Part shown: positions 20,368-28,342 of the stretch, piece after piece | Position numbering within the stretch: position 1 is the stretch's first letter | Layout: each line of letters opens with the position of its first letter | Assembly: GCF_019710585.1 (NCBI RefSeq) | Contig: NZ_JAIFZQ010000020.1 | Location: forward strand, 973,507 to 1,037,506 | DNA from: Arthrobacter sp. MAHUQ-56 | Lineage (GTDB): Bacteria; Actinomycetota; Actinomycetes; Actinomycetales; Micrococcaceae | Length of the DNA stretch: 64,000 nucleotides | Reading direction: 5' to 3' | Made by a program: the position numbers and the translations under genes | The notes under the pieces: generated by a model | Databases searched by the model: none | What the model saw: only the letters and a program-made list of their open reading frames with translations | Told to the model about the DNA's origin: nothing

Positions 20368-20682
20368 TTATTTCTCCTCATTGTGGAACTTATTTAAGAT
20401 CGGCACACTTCGTACCGGTCTTGGTCACTCCGCGAGAAGAATCCTGGATTGCCTTGCCTGGAAGGGTCTGGCGCTGCAGGAGCTTCGCGCTCGCAACATG
20501 TCTTGCGAGCATGAAAAACACCTACACAAAGACTGAGACAAGAATTTCATGCCCGTTCCCGCAGGTCAACGGCTCGAACAGGAAAAGGGATAAATTTTGG
20601 GTAAAAAGCCGGTAACGCGAAACAAGGCGTTCCGGGAGCCCCTGAGTTCCGCGGAAGAGCGAACAGGAACCTTGGAAGGGGA
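20368..20682 (-). promoter_or_regulatory. Long cold-shock gene leader and promoter region
   Basis: The only gene-free stretch above 300 bases. Reading the minus strand, TTGACC (plus 20564-20569) and AATTCT (plus 20541-20546) are 17 bp apart and may be the -35 and -10 boxes. That gives a leader of about 165 bases. Inside it, GCTCGCAA/TTGCGAGC form an 8-bp hairpin (20489-20510). The stretch near 20590-20610 is AT-rich. No open reading frame of interest was seen. Confidence 0.5.
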
Positions 20683-21378
20683 CTAGAAAAGCCGCGATTC
20701 GATGTCGTCCACGCCGCGCATGGCATCGTAGTCGAGGGTGACGCAGTCAATGCCGCGGTCGTTGGCGAGGACCTTGGCCTGCGGCTTGATCTGCTGGGCG
20801 GCAAAGATGCCCCGGACCGGAGCCAGCAGCGGGTCCCGGTTCAACAGTTCCAGGTACCGCGTCAGCTGCTCCACGCCATCGATGTCCCCCCGGCGCTTGA
20901 GTTCGATGGCCACCGTGGCGCCGTCGGCGTCCCGGGCCAGGATGTCCACCGGCCCGATCGCGGTGAAGTACTCGCGCCGGATCAGGGAGTACCCCGGGCC
21001 CAGCGTTTCGATCTGTTCGGCCAGGAGCCGCTGCAGGTCCGCCTCCACCCCGTCCTTGATCAGGCCCGGATCCACCCCGAGGTCGTGCGAGGATTCGCTG
21101 AGTTTTTCGTGGATGTTGATGATCAGCCGGTCGTCGGTCTTGGCCGACTGGACCGTCCACTGCTCCACGACGCCAAGCTCCAGGTCGATGTCGTCGGGGG
21201 AGAAGACACGGAGCGTGGCCGGCGGGCTCATCCAGTTCAGGGGCTTGTAGGAGCCGCCGTCCGAGTGCACCAGCACCGAACCATCCGCCTTCACCAGCAG
21301 CAGCCTGGTAGCGAGCGGGAGGTGGGCTTTGAGCCGGCCAACGTAATCAACGGAGCAATGGGCTATGACAAGTCGCAC
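20683..21378 (-). CDS. nucS: Mismatch-specific endonuclease NucS/EndoMS
   Basis: Non-canonical mismatch repair nuclease that cuts both strands at mismatches; actinobacteria generally lack MutS/MutL. It has 231 residues from GTG 21378. The nuclease core shows [16 protein letters not shown] followed by VAIELKRRG, the catalytic D-ExK pattern, then [12 protein letters not shown]. The extreme C-terminus ends DDIESRLF, where family members carry a sliding-clamp-binding RLF. A TAGTCT hexamer 7 bases upstream fixes this start and rejects longer forms. Confidence 0.95.
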   Translation of the reverse strand: MRLVIAHCSVDYVGRLKAHLPLATRLLLVKADGSVLVHSDGGSYKPLNWMSPPATLRVFSPDDIDLELGVVEQWTVQSAKTDDRLIINIHEKLSESSHDLGVDPGLIKDGVEADLQRLLAEQIETLGPGYSLIRREYFTAIGPVDILARDADGATVAIELKRRGDIDGVEQLTRYLELLNRDPLLAPVRGIFAAQQIKPQAKVLANDRGIDCVTLDYDAMRGVDDIESRLF

Positions 21379-21385
21379 GCCGTAC

Positions 21386-21391
21386 AGACTA
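21386..21391 (-). promoter_or_regulatory. Leaderless -10 of nucS
   Basis: TAGTCT on the minus strand ends 7 nt before the GTG. No ribosome-binding site is present in the gap. Confidence 0.55.
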
Positions 21392-21444
21392 CCGCGTGGG
21401 GCCCGAGGGCCGTGCCGGCGCCCTGTCCTGCCGGCCGCCTGGGG

Positions 21445-21450
21445 CAGAAT
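21445..21450 (+). promoter_or_regulatory. Candidate leaderless -10 of the zinc-ribbon gene
   Basis: CAGAAT, a TAGAAT with one change, ends 6 nt before the ATG at 21457. Confidence 0.4.
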
Positions 21451-21456
21451 GGATAC

Positions 21457-21810
21457 ATGCCGCGCTCCAACCGTCCCCGCCGTCCAGCCTCCGGCAAGGG
21501 TGCCGCCTCTGGCAGGGGAGCGGGACGCAGGAACAGCGCCGACGTACCCGAACTGGACCTTGAGCGGGCACGGGCCGGCATCGCCCGCCGGGAGAGCGCT
21601 CCCGACGGCGAGTGGATGGTCCGCACCATGACCGCGAAGAACGCCGAAAAGACCTACATCTGCCCCGAATGCTCCACGGCCGTCCTGCCCGGAGTCGCGC
21701 ACCTGGTGGTCTGGAAGGACGACCACCTCTTCGGTGCCGCCGCCGGCCTGGCCGAACGCCGGCACTGGCACACCAACTGCTGGGTGTCGCGCAGCTACCG
21801 TTACCGCTGA
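21457..21810 (+). CDS. Conserved small zinc-ribbon-like protein
   Basis: 117 residues. The first 40 are basic and Ser/Gly/Ala-rich ([15 protein letters not shown]), probably disordered. The C-terminal half has a likely metal site, CPEC at about residue 73 with HWHTNC near residue 106. I recognise it only as a conserved actinobacterial protein next to nucS. It is transcribed divergently from nucS. Nucleic-acid binding is plausible from the basic tail but not shown. Confidence 0.7.
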   Translation: MPRSNRPRRPASGKGAASGRGAGRRNSADVPELDLERARAGIARRESAPDGEWMVRTMTAKNAEKTYICPECSTAVLPGVAHLVVWKDDHLFGAAAGLAERRHWHTNCWVSRSYRYR

Positions 21811-21842
21811 TGTCTCCTGCCGCAGCGCCGCCCGGCTCTCGC

Positions 21843-21848
21843 TAAGCT
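21843..21848 (+). promoter_or_regulatory. Leaderless -10 of the alpha/beta hydrolase gene
   Basis: TAAGCT ends 7 nt before ATG 21856; the 7-nt spacer is GGCAGGC. Confidence 0.55.
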
Positions 21849-21855
21849 GGCAGGC

Positions 21856-22653
21856 ATGACTTTTGATCCGGCGTCGTACCACTTCACTCCGTCCGCGGGC
21901 CCCGCCCCCATCCGTGCCTCCACTGTGCTGCCAGCACTCCGGGAGAACATCGAACTGCAGACGGAGGACGGCCACACCCTCGTGGGCGAGCTGGCACTTC
22001 CGGAATCGGGGCCGGTCAAGGCCACGCTGATCACACTCCACCCGCTGCCCACGCACGGCGGGTTCATGGACTCGCACGTCTTCCGCAAGGCCTCCTACCG
22101 TCTGCCCGCGCTCGCCGGTATCGCCGTGCTGCGGTTCAACACCCGCGGCACGGAGTCGCCGCGCGGCACCAGCACCGGCGGCTTTGAAGAGGGCATCGGC
22201 GAGCGGTACGACGTCGAGGCGGCCGTCCGCTTCGCCGTCGACCGTGGCCTGCCCAACCGCTGGCTGGTGGGGTGGTCCTTCGGAACGGAACTTGCGCTGA
22301 TGTACGGGGCTGTGGAGCCGGTGGCCGCGCAGATCGAGGGCGCCGTGCTTCTGTCGCCGCCGCTGCACCGTGCCACGGACAAGCACCTGCAGCAGTGGGC
22401 GGAGTCGGGCAAGCCGCTGACGGTGCTGGTGCCCGAGCACGACGACTTCCTGCAGCCGGCCGAGGCAGCCGCCCGCTTTGCCCTGGTGCCGCAGGCCCGG
22501 GTGGTGGGCGTGGACGGCGCCAAGCACCTGTGGGTGGGGGAGAAGTACGCCGCGCGCGTGCTCAATGACATCGTGTCACTGGTCAGCCCGGACGCCGCCG
22601 GCGCTTCGCTCCCGCAGGAATGGGACGGCCCGACGGCGACAGCGGCCACGTAG
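21856..22653 (+). CDS. Alpha/beta hydrolase
   Basis: 265-residue cytoplasmic hydrolase of the dienelactone hydrolase/short acyl-esterase type. It shows [18 protein letters not shown], the nucleophile elbow GWSFGTEL with Ser, a probable acid in VPEHDDFLQ, and the C-terminal His in VDGAKHLW. Most similar in outline to COG2945-like hydrolases. No signal peptide. Substrate unknown. Confidence 0.8.
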   Translation: MTFDPASYHFTPSAGPAPIRASTVLPALRENIELQTEDGHTLVGELALPESGPVKATLITLHPLPTHGGFMDSHVFRKASYRLPALAGIAVLRFNTRGTESPRGTSTGGFEEGIGERYDVEAAVRFAVDRGLPNRWLVGWSFGTELALMYGAVEPVAAQIEGAVLLSPPLHRATDKHLQQWAESGKPLTVLVPEHDDFLQPAEAAARFALVPQARVVGVDGAKHLWVGEKYAARVLNDIVSLVSPDAAGASLPQEWDGPTATAAT

Positions 22654-22658
22654 GCAGG

Positions 22659-23975
22659 CTAGTGCTGGTCCTGCCGGACGATGTAGATCTCCCGGACCAG
22701 GAGCATGACGGCGGCGGCGGTGGGGATGGCGATCAGGGCGCCCAGCACGCCCAGCAGGCTGCCGCCGGCGATCACGGAGATCACCGCCACGGCGCCGGGC
22801 ACCGCCACGGCCTTCTGCATGATGCGCGGCGAGATGAAGTAGGCCTCGAACTGCAGGTAGGCGAAGTAGCAGACCGCGTAGACCGCGGCCGCCTGCCAGC
22901 CCTCCGTGAGGGACACCAGCACCACCACTATGCCGGCGATCATGCCGCCCACCAAGGGGATGAACGCGAGCAGCGCCACCACGAACGCCAGGAGCAGGGC
23001 AAAGGGGACGCCCACGATGGACATGACGATGAAGGCGAATGTGGCGTTGAGCAGGGCCACGCAGGCCTGGCCGATGACGTAGTTGCCCACTGAGCGCGTG
23101 ATCTCCTCCGACAGCGCGGCCACGCGCTTCCGGCGCGAACGCGGTGCCAGCCGGTAGCCCCATTTCTTCATGGCCGGAAGTGCCGCCAGGAAGTAGAGGC
23201 TCAGGACCAGGACGATCAGTGTGCCGAAGAGGGCGTTGGCCACCGTAGATCCGAAGCCCACCACGCCGCCGAAAATACCGCCCATTGCGGCGGGATCCTT
23301 GACGAACTTGTCCAGTTCCTCGGTGATCCGGTCTCTGATGCCGAACTGGTTGTCCAGGCTGCGGAAGAAGTCCGAGTCCATGAAGTTGCGCACCCAGTCC
23401 GGCGCCTGCTGGACGATTTCAGACACCTGTTCCACGATCGTGGGAATCAGGGTGGCGAAGAAGCCGACGACGGCGCCCATCAGGACCGCCACCGAGACCA
23501 GGATTCCGGCCGGGCGGGGAATCTTCCGGTTCTCCAGCCAGCCAACCACCGGCTCCAGGCCGAGGGCGATAAACAGCGCCGCCACGATCCACAGCAGCAA
23601 CTGCGTGGTGTGGGAGCCGATCCAGTAGACGAGCAGCGCCAGTCCCACGCCCACGGTGCCCATGAACCCCATGTACAGCGGATGCTGGGGGGACATGCGG
23701 GGCCCGGGGTGCCCGAACTGCGGTTCCTCGTCGTTGTCGTGGTCCGCTTCGGGTGCCTGTCCTGCATACTCTGGCGGCATTTCGAACCTGAGCCGGGGCT
23801 GGGCGCCGGGCAGGGGCTGCCGGAGCCTGCGCACCACCTGGCCCAGGGTCGCCGCGGCGGTGCCCCTGCGCCGGGCTGCTGCCATGCCTGCCGGGACCAC
23901 CGGGGCCGGGGCCGCGCCCCTGGAGTCCCTGGAATTTCCGGCTTCCGCGGAGGACGGGTCCGTCTTGTCAGTCAC
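22659..23975 (-). CDS. AI-2E family transporter (PF01594-type permease)
   Basis: 438 residues from GTG 23975. A polar, Pro/Arg-rich N-terminus of about 100 residues precedes the eight-helix permease domain. The central GxxxP-type loops and long amphipathic stretch (VEQVSEIVQQAPDWVRNFMDS) match AI-2E exporters, which include TqsA and Na+/H+ antiporters. The last helices are AFVVALLAFIPLVGGM and ALIAIPTAAAVMLLV. Actual substrate unknown. It converges with the upstream hydrolase gene, leaving 5 bases between stops. Confidence 0.85.
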   Translation of the reverse strand: MTDKTDPSSAEAGNSRDSRGAAPAPVVPAGMAAARRRGTAAATLGQVVRRLRQPLPGAQPRLRFEMPPEYAGQAPEADHDNDEEPQFGHPGPRMSPQHPLYMGFMGTVGVGLALLVYWIGSHTTQLLLWIVAALFIALGLEPVVGWLENRKIPRPAGILVSVAVLMGAVVGFFATLIPTIVEQVSEIVQQAPDWVRNFMDSDFFRSLDNQFGIRDRITEELDKFVKDPAAMGGIFGGVVGFGSTVANALFGTLIVLVLSLYFLAALPAMKKWGYRLAPRSRRKRVAALSEEITRSVGNYVIGQACVALLNATFAFIVMSIVGVPFALLLAFVVALLAFIPLVGGMIAGIVVVLVSLTEGWQAAAVYAVCYFAYLQFEAYFISPRIMQKAVAVPGAVAVISVIAGGSLLGVLGALIAIPTAAAVMLLVREIYIVRQDQH

Positions 23976-24181
23976 TGGTTTTGGGGCCTGTTCCGTGCGA
24001 GGCGCCGCCTCGGCGGGCCGGTGTGATGATCATCGCAAACACTATCAGCAGGCTTGTCAACGGGAGCGGAAGGCGCCGTCCGGGAGGCGCCGCGGTCCCG
24101 CCCCGGACGGTGGAAACCGGGCCCGTGGTAACAAAAAGGTTACTATTGAAGGCAAACCCCCGCTGATGATAGGTGTTTCCC

Positions 24182-25876
24182 TTGCGTTTAAAGACTGCAG
24201 TCGCACTCGTGCTGCTCGGCCTCCTGACACTTTTGGCCGGCATTGGCCAGAGGACCATCTGGGCTCCATCGGAGACGTTCACTGCCGCCGTCCCGGCGGA
24301 TGCCGCTGCCGCTCCGCTGACCGTCATCGACCAAAAACTGCGGACCCTCCACGAGGGACCGGTCAAGGTGACCGTCCAGGGCGACGGAAACTTCATCCTG
24401 GCTGCCGGCAGGCCGGACGACGTCCAGGCCTGGGTCGGCCCGACTGCCCACAACACCATCTCCGGGGTTTCCGAGGACGGGAAGTCCCTGCAGGTTGAAC
24501 ACGCCGACGGCGACGCCACGGCGCCGAACCCGGCCGGGTCGGACCTCTGGGCCGCCAGCGAAAACGCCAGCGGCGAACTGGAGTACACCTGGACCCCGCC
24601 CGCTGACGGGGACTGGTCCCTGCTGCTTGCCGCCGACGGCACCAAGCCTGCCCCGGCGTCGGTGTCCATGACGTTCCCGAACGATACTTCCACCCCCTGG
24701 GCCGTCCCCCTGATGGTCGTCGGCGGTCTGCTGATCCTGGGCGGCATCGCCCTGGCCGTGCTTTCCGGCCGCCGGAAGGACGGCGGGGCGGACGGCGAAG
24801 GCGAGGGCGGGAGCAGCAGCTTTGCGCAGCGCGCCCGTGCCCGCAGCCAGGCGAAGTCCTCCCCGTCGCGGCTGACCATGCTGGCCGCCGGCATGACGGC
24901 CGCCGTGCTGGCGGGAACCGCGCCCGCCGCCCAGGCCGCCACTCCGTCCCCGGCGGCCACCGGGAATGCTTCCGCGCCGGCAACCTCCGGCGGCCTGCCG
25001 GTGCTGCTGGATTCGCAGTTCCGCCGCATCCTGGAGCAGGTCTCCAGCGCAACCGACGCGGGCGACGCCGCCAAAGACGCGGCCAAGCTTGCAGACCGCG
25101 TAGCCGGTCCCGAACTCGAAGTCCGTACGCAGAACTACAAGATCCGCTCGCAGGTAGGCTCCTACGAGCCCCGCATGCCGGTGCGCTCCACCAAGCTGCT
25201 GACCACGGTGGTCACCAGCGACCGGGACTGGCCGCGTTCGGTACTGGCCGTCACCCAAGGCGAGGGCAACGTGGTCCCGCAGATCCTTACGCTGGTCCAG
25301 CAGTCGCCGCGCGAGAACTACAAGCTGGTGGAGACCACCCCGCTCCAGCCCGGAACGACCTTCCCGAACATCAGCCGGGGAGGCACCCAGACCCTGGCCC
25401 CCGCCGACAAGGCCGGCCTGTTGTACAGCGGCGAGGAGACCATGTCCGGGCTCGCCGACAGGCTCACATCCGCCGACTCGCCCTTCAAGGACAAGCTGGT
25501 GGAGGGCGAGTCCTCGCCCTACATTGCCGACACCCTGTCCTACCAGGCCGAGGTGGCCAAGGCTGGCCAGAACGGCAACTTCACCTTCACCCACAAGGTG
25601 GTCCCGGAGAGCACCGTGGTGTTCCGGACCTCGGACGGCGGCGCGCTGGTCCTGGGCAGGATCAACTTCGGCTTCGAGGGAACCCCCAAGGCTGCCGGCG
25701 ACAAGCTCACCATCGGTGACGACGCCGCAGCACTGGCCGGCGGCAAGGAAACCACCACGGGGATGGTCCTCAACTTCGCCGAGTCAATGGCGGTGTACGT
25801 TCCGCCGGCCGGTTCCAGCGACCCGATGAAGCTTGTTGCCGCCACCCGCGGCCTGGTGGGGGCCAGCTTCAAGTAG
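24182..25876 (+). CDS. Unknown membrane-anchored envelope protein with internal signal-peptide-like segment
   Basis: 564 residues from TTG 24182, with AGGTG 6 bases upstream; GTG 24173 would add three residues. Residues 1-22 are a membrane segment. Residues about 25-165 look extracellular and beta-rich. A second membrane helix (about 178-202) is followed by an acidic linker. Residues about 226-250 look like another signal sequence with an AQA cleavage-like site, then a Pro/Ala linker and a second beta-rich domain to the end. I do not recognise the family. TACTAT at 24141 may be its -10. The architecture suggests fusion of a membrane protein with a secreted protein. Confidence 0.6.
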   Translation: MRLKTAVALVLLGLLTLLAGIGQRTIWAPSETFTAAVPADAAAAPLTVIDQKLRTLHEGPVKVTVQGDGNFILAAGRPDDVQAWVGPTAHNTISGVSEDGKSLQVEHADGDATAPNPAGSDLWAASENASGELEYTWTPPADGDWSLLLAADGTKPAPASVSMTFPNDTSTPWAVPLMVVGGLLILGGIALAVLSGRRKDGGADGEGEGGSSSFAQRARARSQAKSSPSRLTMLAAGMTAAVLAGTAPAAQAATPSPAATGNASAPATSGGLPVLLDSQFRRILEQVSSATDAGDAAKDAAKLADRVAGPELEVRTQNYKIRSQVGSYEPRMPVRSTKLLTTVVTSDRDWPRSVLAVTQGEGNVVPQILTLVQQSPRENYKLVETTPLQPGTTFPNISRGGTQTLAPADKAGLLYSGEETMSGLADRLTSADSPFKDKLVEGESSPYIADTLSYQAEVAKAGQNGNFTFTHKVVPESTVVFRTSDGGALVLGRINFGFEGTPKAAGDKLTIGDDAAALAGGKETTTGMVLNFAESMAVYVPPAGSSDPMKLVAATRGLVGASFK

Positions 25877-25914
25877 CCCCTGGCGGCATTACCACCGGCG
25901 GCGGCCGGAGTGGT

Positions 25915-25920
25915 TAGAGT
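25915..25920 (+). promoter_or_regulatory. Leaderless -10 of the YbbN-like gene
   Basis: TAGAGT ends 7 nt before ATG 25928. Confidence 0.5.
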
Positions 25921-25927
25921 GGGAAAC

Positions 25928-26917
25928 ATGAGTTCGCCAGCTTCCCGTCCAGTTCCTCCTGCCGCCGCCAACCCGCTTAACCTGCGTGGCGCCGTCGACC
26001 TTTCCTCGCTGAAGCGCCCGGCAGCTCCTTCCGGAGCCCAGCCAGGTTCCGGCGGCCAGGCGCCTCCCGCAGCGCAGCCCGGTGGACAGGGCGGCGGGCC
26101 GGAGCTGAAGGTGAATGTCACCGAAGCCAACTTCCAGCAGTTGGTGGAACTCTCCGCGCAGGTGCCGGTGGTCTTCGCCCTGTGGGCCTCCTATTCGCCG
26201 GAGTCCGCCAGGATGCTCGAAACCCTGGACCGCGTGGTGGCCGGTTACGGCGGCCGCCTGGTCCTCGGCGCGGCCGACATCGAAGCGTTCCCGCAGCTCG
26301 CCCAGGCCTTCCAGGTGCAGGCCGTGCCCACGGCCGTCGCCGTCGTAAAGGGCCAGCCCGTGCCGCTCTTCCAGGGCGGTGCGGACGAACAGCAGGTACG
26401 TGGCCTGTTCGATGAACTGCTCAAGGTGGCCGCTGCCAACGGTGTCACCGGAAGCCTGGGCGGGGGAGCTGCCGCAGAACAGGAGCCAGCGCCGCTTCCT
26501 CCGCTGCACCAGGCCGCCTTCGACGCCATCGAGGCCGGCGACTACCCGGCCGCTGCCGAGGCCTACCGCCGGGCCCTGAAGGAAATGCCGTCAGACCATG
26601 AGGCCAAGGCCGGGCTGGCGCAGGTGGAGCTGATGGGGCGGCTGCAGCCGATGTCAGCCCAGGACAGCGAAGCGCTGCGCTCCCTGGCGGCCAACGAACC
26701 CGACAACCTTGAGGCGCAGCTTGGCGTGGCGGACCTGGACATCGCCGGCGGGCACGTGGAAGACGCACTGAACCGGCTGGTGGCTTTTATCGGCAGGAAC
26801 TTCGGCCCAGAGCGCGAGACCGCACGGGTCAGGCTGCTGGAACTGTTCGACGTCGTCGGTGCTGCTGACGAACGCGTCGCCAAAGCCCGGCAGGCGCTGG
26901 CCCGGGTGCTCTTCTAG
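25928..26917 (+). CDS. YbbN-like thioredoxin-fold/TPR protein
   Basis: 329 residues. A disordered Pro/Gly/Gln-rich N-terminus (about 1-60) is followed by a thioredoxin fold (about 62-165; VFALWASYSPESARML) and a C-terminal tetratricopeptide part (FDAIEAGDYPAAAEAYRRAL, AKAGLAQVELM). The CxxC site is replaced by SYSPES, so it cannot be a dithiol oxidoreductase. YbbN proteins (CnoX) act as co-chaperones. Its stop overlaps the GTG of the next gene by one base. Confidence 0.85.
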   Translation: MSSPASRPVPPAAANPLNLRGAVDLSSLKRPAAPSGAQPGSGGQAPPAAQPGGQGGGPELKVNVTEANFQQLVELSAQVPVVFALWASYSPESARMLETLDRVVAGYGGRLVLGAADIEAFPQLAQAFQVQAVPTAVAVVKGQPVPLFQGGADEQQVRGLFDELLKVAAANGVTGSLGGGAAAEQEPAPLPPLHQAAFDAIEAGDYPAAAEAYRRALKEMPSDHEAKAGLAQVELMGRLQPMSAQDSEALRSLAANEPDNLEAQLGVADLDIAGGHVEDALNRLVAFIGRNFGPERETARVRLLELFDVVGAADERVAKARQALARVLF

Positions 26918-28014
26918 TGCCCGGCCTGTTCGATCCCCTGGCGCTGCGTTCGCTGGAGTTGCAGCACAGGGGCTGGGTCTCGCCCATGTGCCAGTACAGC
27001 TGCGATCCCGACGCCGCCCCCGGCGTCCCCAACGACTGGCACCTGGTGCACCTGGGCGGCTTCGCGGTGGGCGGCGCGGCGATGATCCTGACCGAGGCGG
27101 CGGCCGTCAACGCGGAGGGCCGGATCAGTCCCCGTGATGCGGGACTGTACAACGACGAACAGGCTGCGGCCTGGGAGCGGATCATCACCTTTGTGCACCG
27201 GAACGGTGCTGCCGGCACCCGGATCGGCGTGCAGCTGGCCCACGCGGGACGCAAGGCGTCCACGTACTGGCCGTTCTCGGGCAAGCACGGGAGCGTTCCG
27301 GCCTCCGACGGCGGCTGGGACACGCTGGGCCCGTCCACGACCTCCTTTGAAGGCTACGCCGCCCCTGCTGCGATGACCGTGGACCAAATCCAGGGGGTGA
27401 TCGCCGATTTTGCCGCCGCGGCGGTCCGTGCGGTGGATGCAGGCTTCGACACCATGGAGATCCACGGGGCCCACGGCTACCTGCTGCACCAGTTCCAGAG
27501 TCCGCTGATCAACCAGCGTGACGACGAGTGGGGCGGGGACGAGGCGGGCCGGAACCGGCTGATGCTGGCCGTGGTTGACGCCGTGCGCGCTGTTATTCCC
27601 GATTCCATGCCACTGCTGCTCCGGATCTCGGCCACGGACTGGGCGGCGGGTGGTGTGGACCAGGGCGCCTCGGTCCGGCTTGCCCGCGAGGCGGCCGCAC
27701 ATGGCGTGGACCTCGTGGATGTCTCCAGCGGCGGGGCAGTGGCCCACCAGCAGATCAAGCCGGGATTGGGCTACCAGACCGGGTTCTCCGCCGCCATCCG
27801 GGAAGAGTCGGGGGTCGCCACCGGCACCGTGGGACTGGTGACCACTCCCGGCCAGGCCGAGCATGCCATCGCCACCGGACAGGCTGATGGCGTCTTCATC
27901 GCGAGGGCGGCACTGAGGGACCCGCACTGGTGGCTCCGCGCGGCCTTCGAACTGGGCCACGATCTCGCCTGGCCGCCACAATACGAGCGCGCCGTTCCCC
28001 GGCGGACCTTCTGA
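26917..28014 (+). CDS. Old Yellow Enzyme family NADH:flavin oxidoreductase (YqjM-like)
   Basis: FMN-dependent ene-reductase of 365 residues. VSPMCQYS near the N-terminus carries the Cys that marks the YqjM (thermophilic-like) subclass, followed by WHLVHLGGFAVGG, VQLAHAGRKAS, and the catalytic HGAHGYLLHQFQSP with the substrate-binding His pair. RDPHWWLRAA near the C-terminus is also typical. It probably reduces electrophilic enones. Translationally coupled to the YbbN-like gene. Confidence 0.92.
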   Translation: MPGLFDPLALRSLELQHRGWVSPMCQYSCDPDAAPGVPNDWHLVHLGGFAVGGAAMILTEAAAVNAEGRISPRDAGLYNDEQAAAWERIITFVHRNGAAGTRIGVQLAHAGRKASTYWPFSGKHGSVPASDGGWDTLGPSTTSFEGYAAPAAMTVDQIQGVIADFAAAAVRAVDAGFDTMEIHGAHGYLLHQFQSPLINQRDDEWGGDEAGRNRLMLAVVDAVRAVIPDSMPLLLRISATDWAAGGVDQGASVRLAREAAAHGVDLVDVSSGGAVAHQQIKPGLGYQTGFSAAIREESGVATGTVGLVTTPGQAEHAIATGQADGVFIARAALRDPHWWLRAAFELGHDLAWPPQYERAVPRRTF

Positions 28015-28029
28015 GCCTGCGAGCTGCAG

Positions 28030-28308
28030 ATGACCCGCGAGCCCCCGGACGGGGCGCCACGCCCAACGGACCAGGAGCTTGAAGCCACCATCCTGGGCCT
28101 TCTGGCCTCGCGCGCCCCGGCGGCCACCATTTGCCCGTCCGATGCTGCCCGCGCGGTGGGCGGGGACGAGTGGCGGGCCCTGATGGAGCCGGTACGCCAA
28201 GCGGCGCGGCGGCTGGTGGAATCCGGTGCAGTCCAGGTCACGCAGGGCGGTTCTGCGGTGGATCCCGCCACTGCCAAGGGGCCGATCCGTATCCGCAAGG
28301 TCCGCTGA
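28030..28308 (+). CDS. DUF3253 protein
   Basis: 92 residues, a small winged-helix-like domain: LEATILGLLASRAPAATICP, DAARAVGGDEWRALMEPVR, AARRLVESGAVQVTQGG and the final RKVR. DUF3253 proteins have unknown function. It follows the OYE gene by 15 bases on the same strand and probably shares its transcript. Confidence 0.8.
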   Translation: MTREPPDGAPRPTDQELEATILGLLASRAPAATICPSDAARAVGGDEWRALMEPVRQAARRLVESGAVQVTQGGSAVDPATAKGPIRIRKVR

Positions 28309-28342
28309 CGGCCACTGAAGCCGGCCGGCTCGTGCCTGCGGC

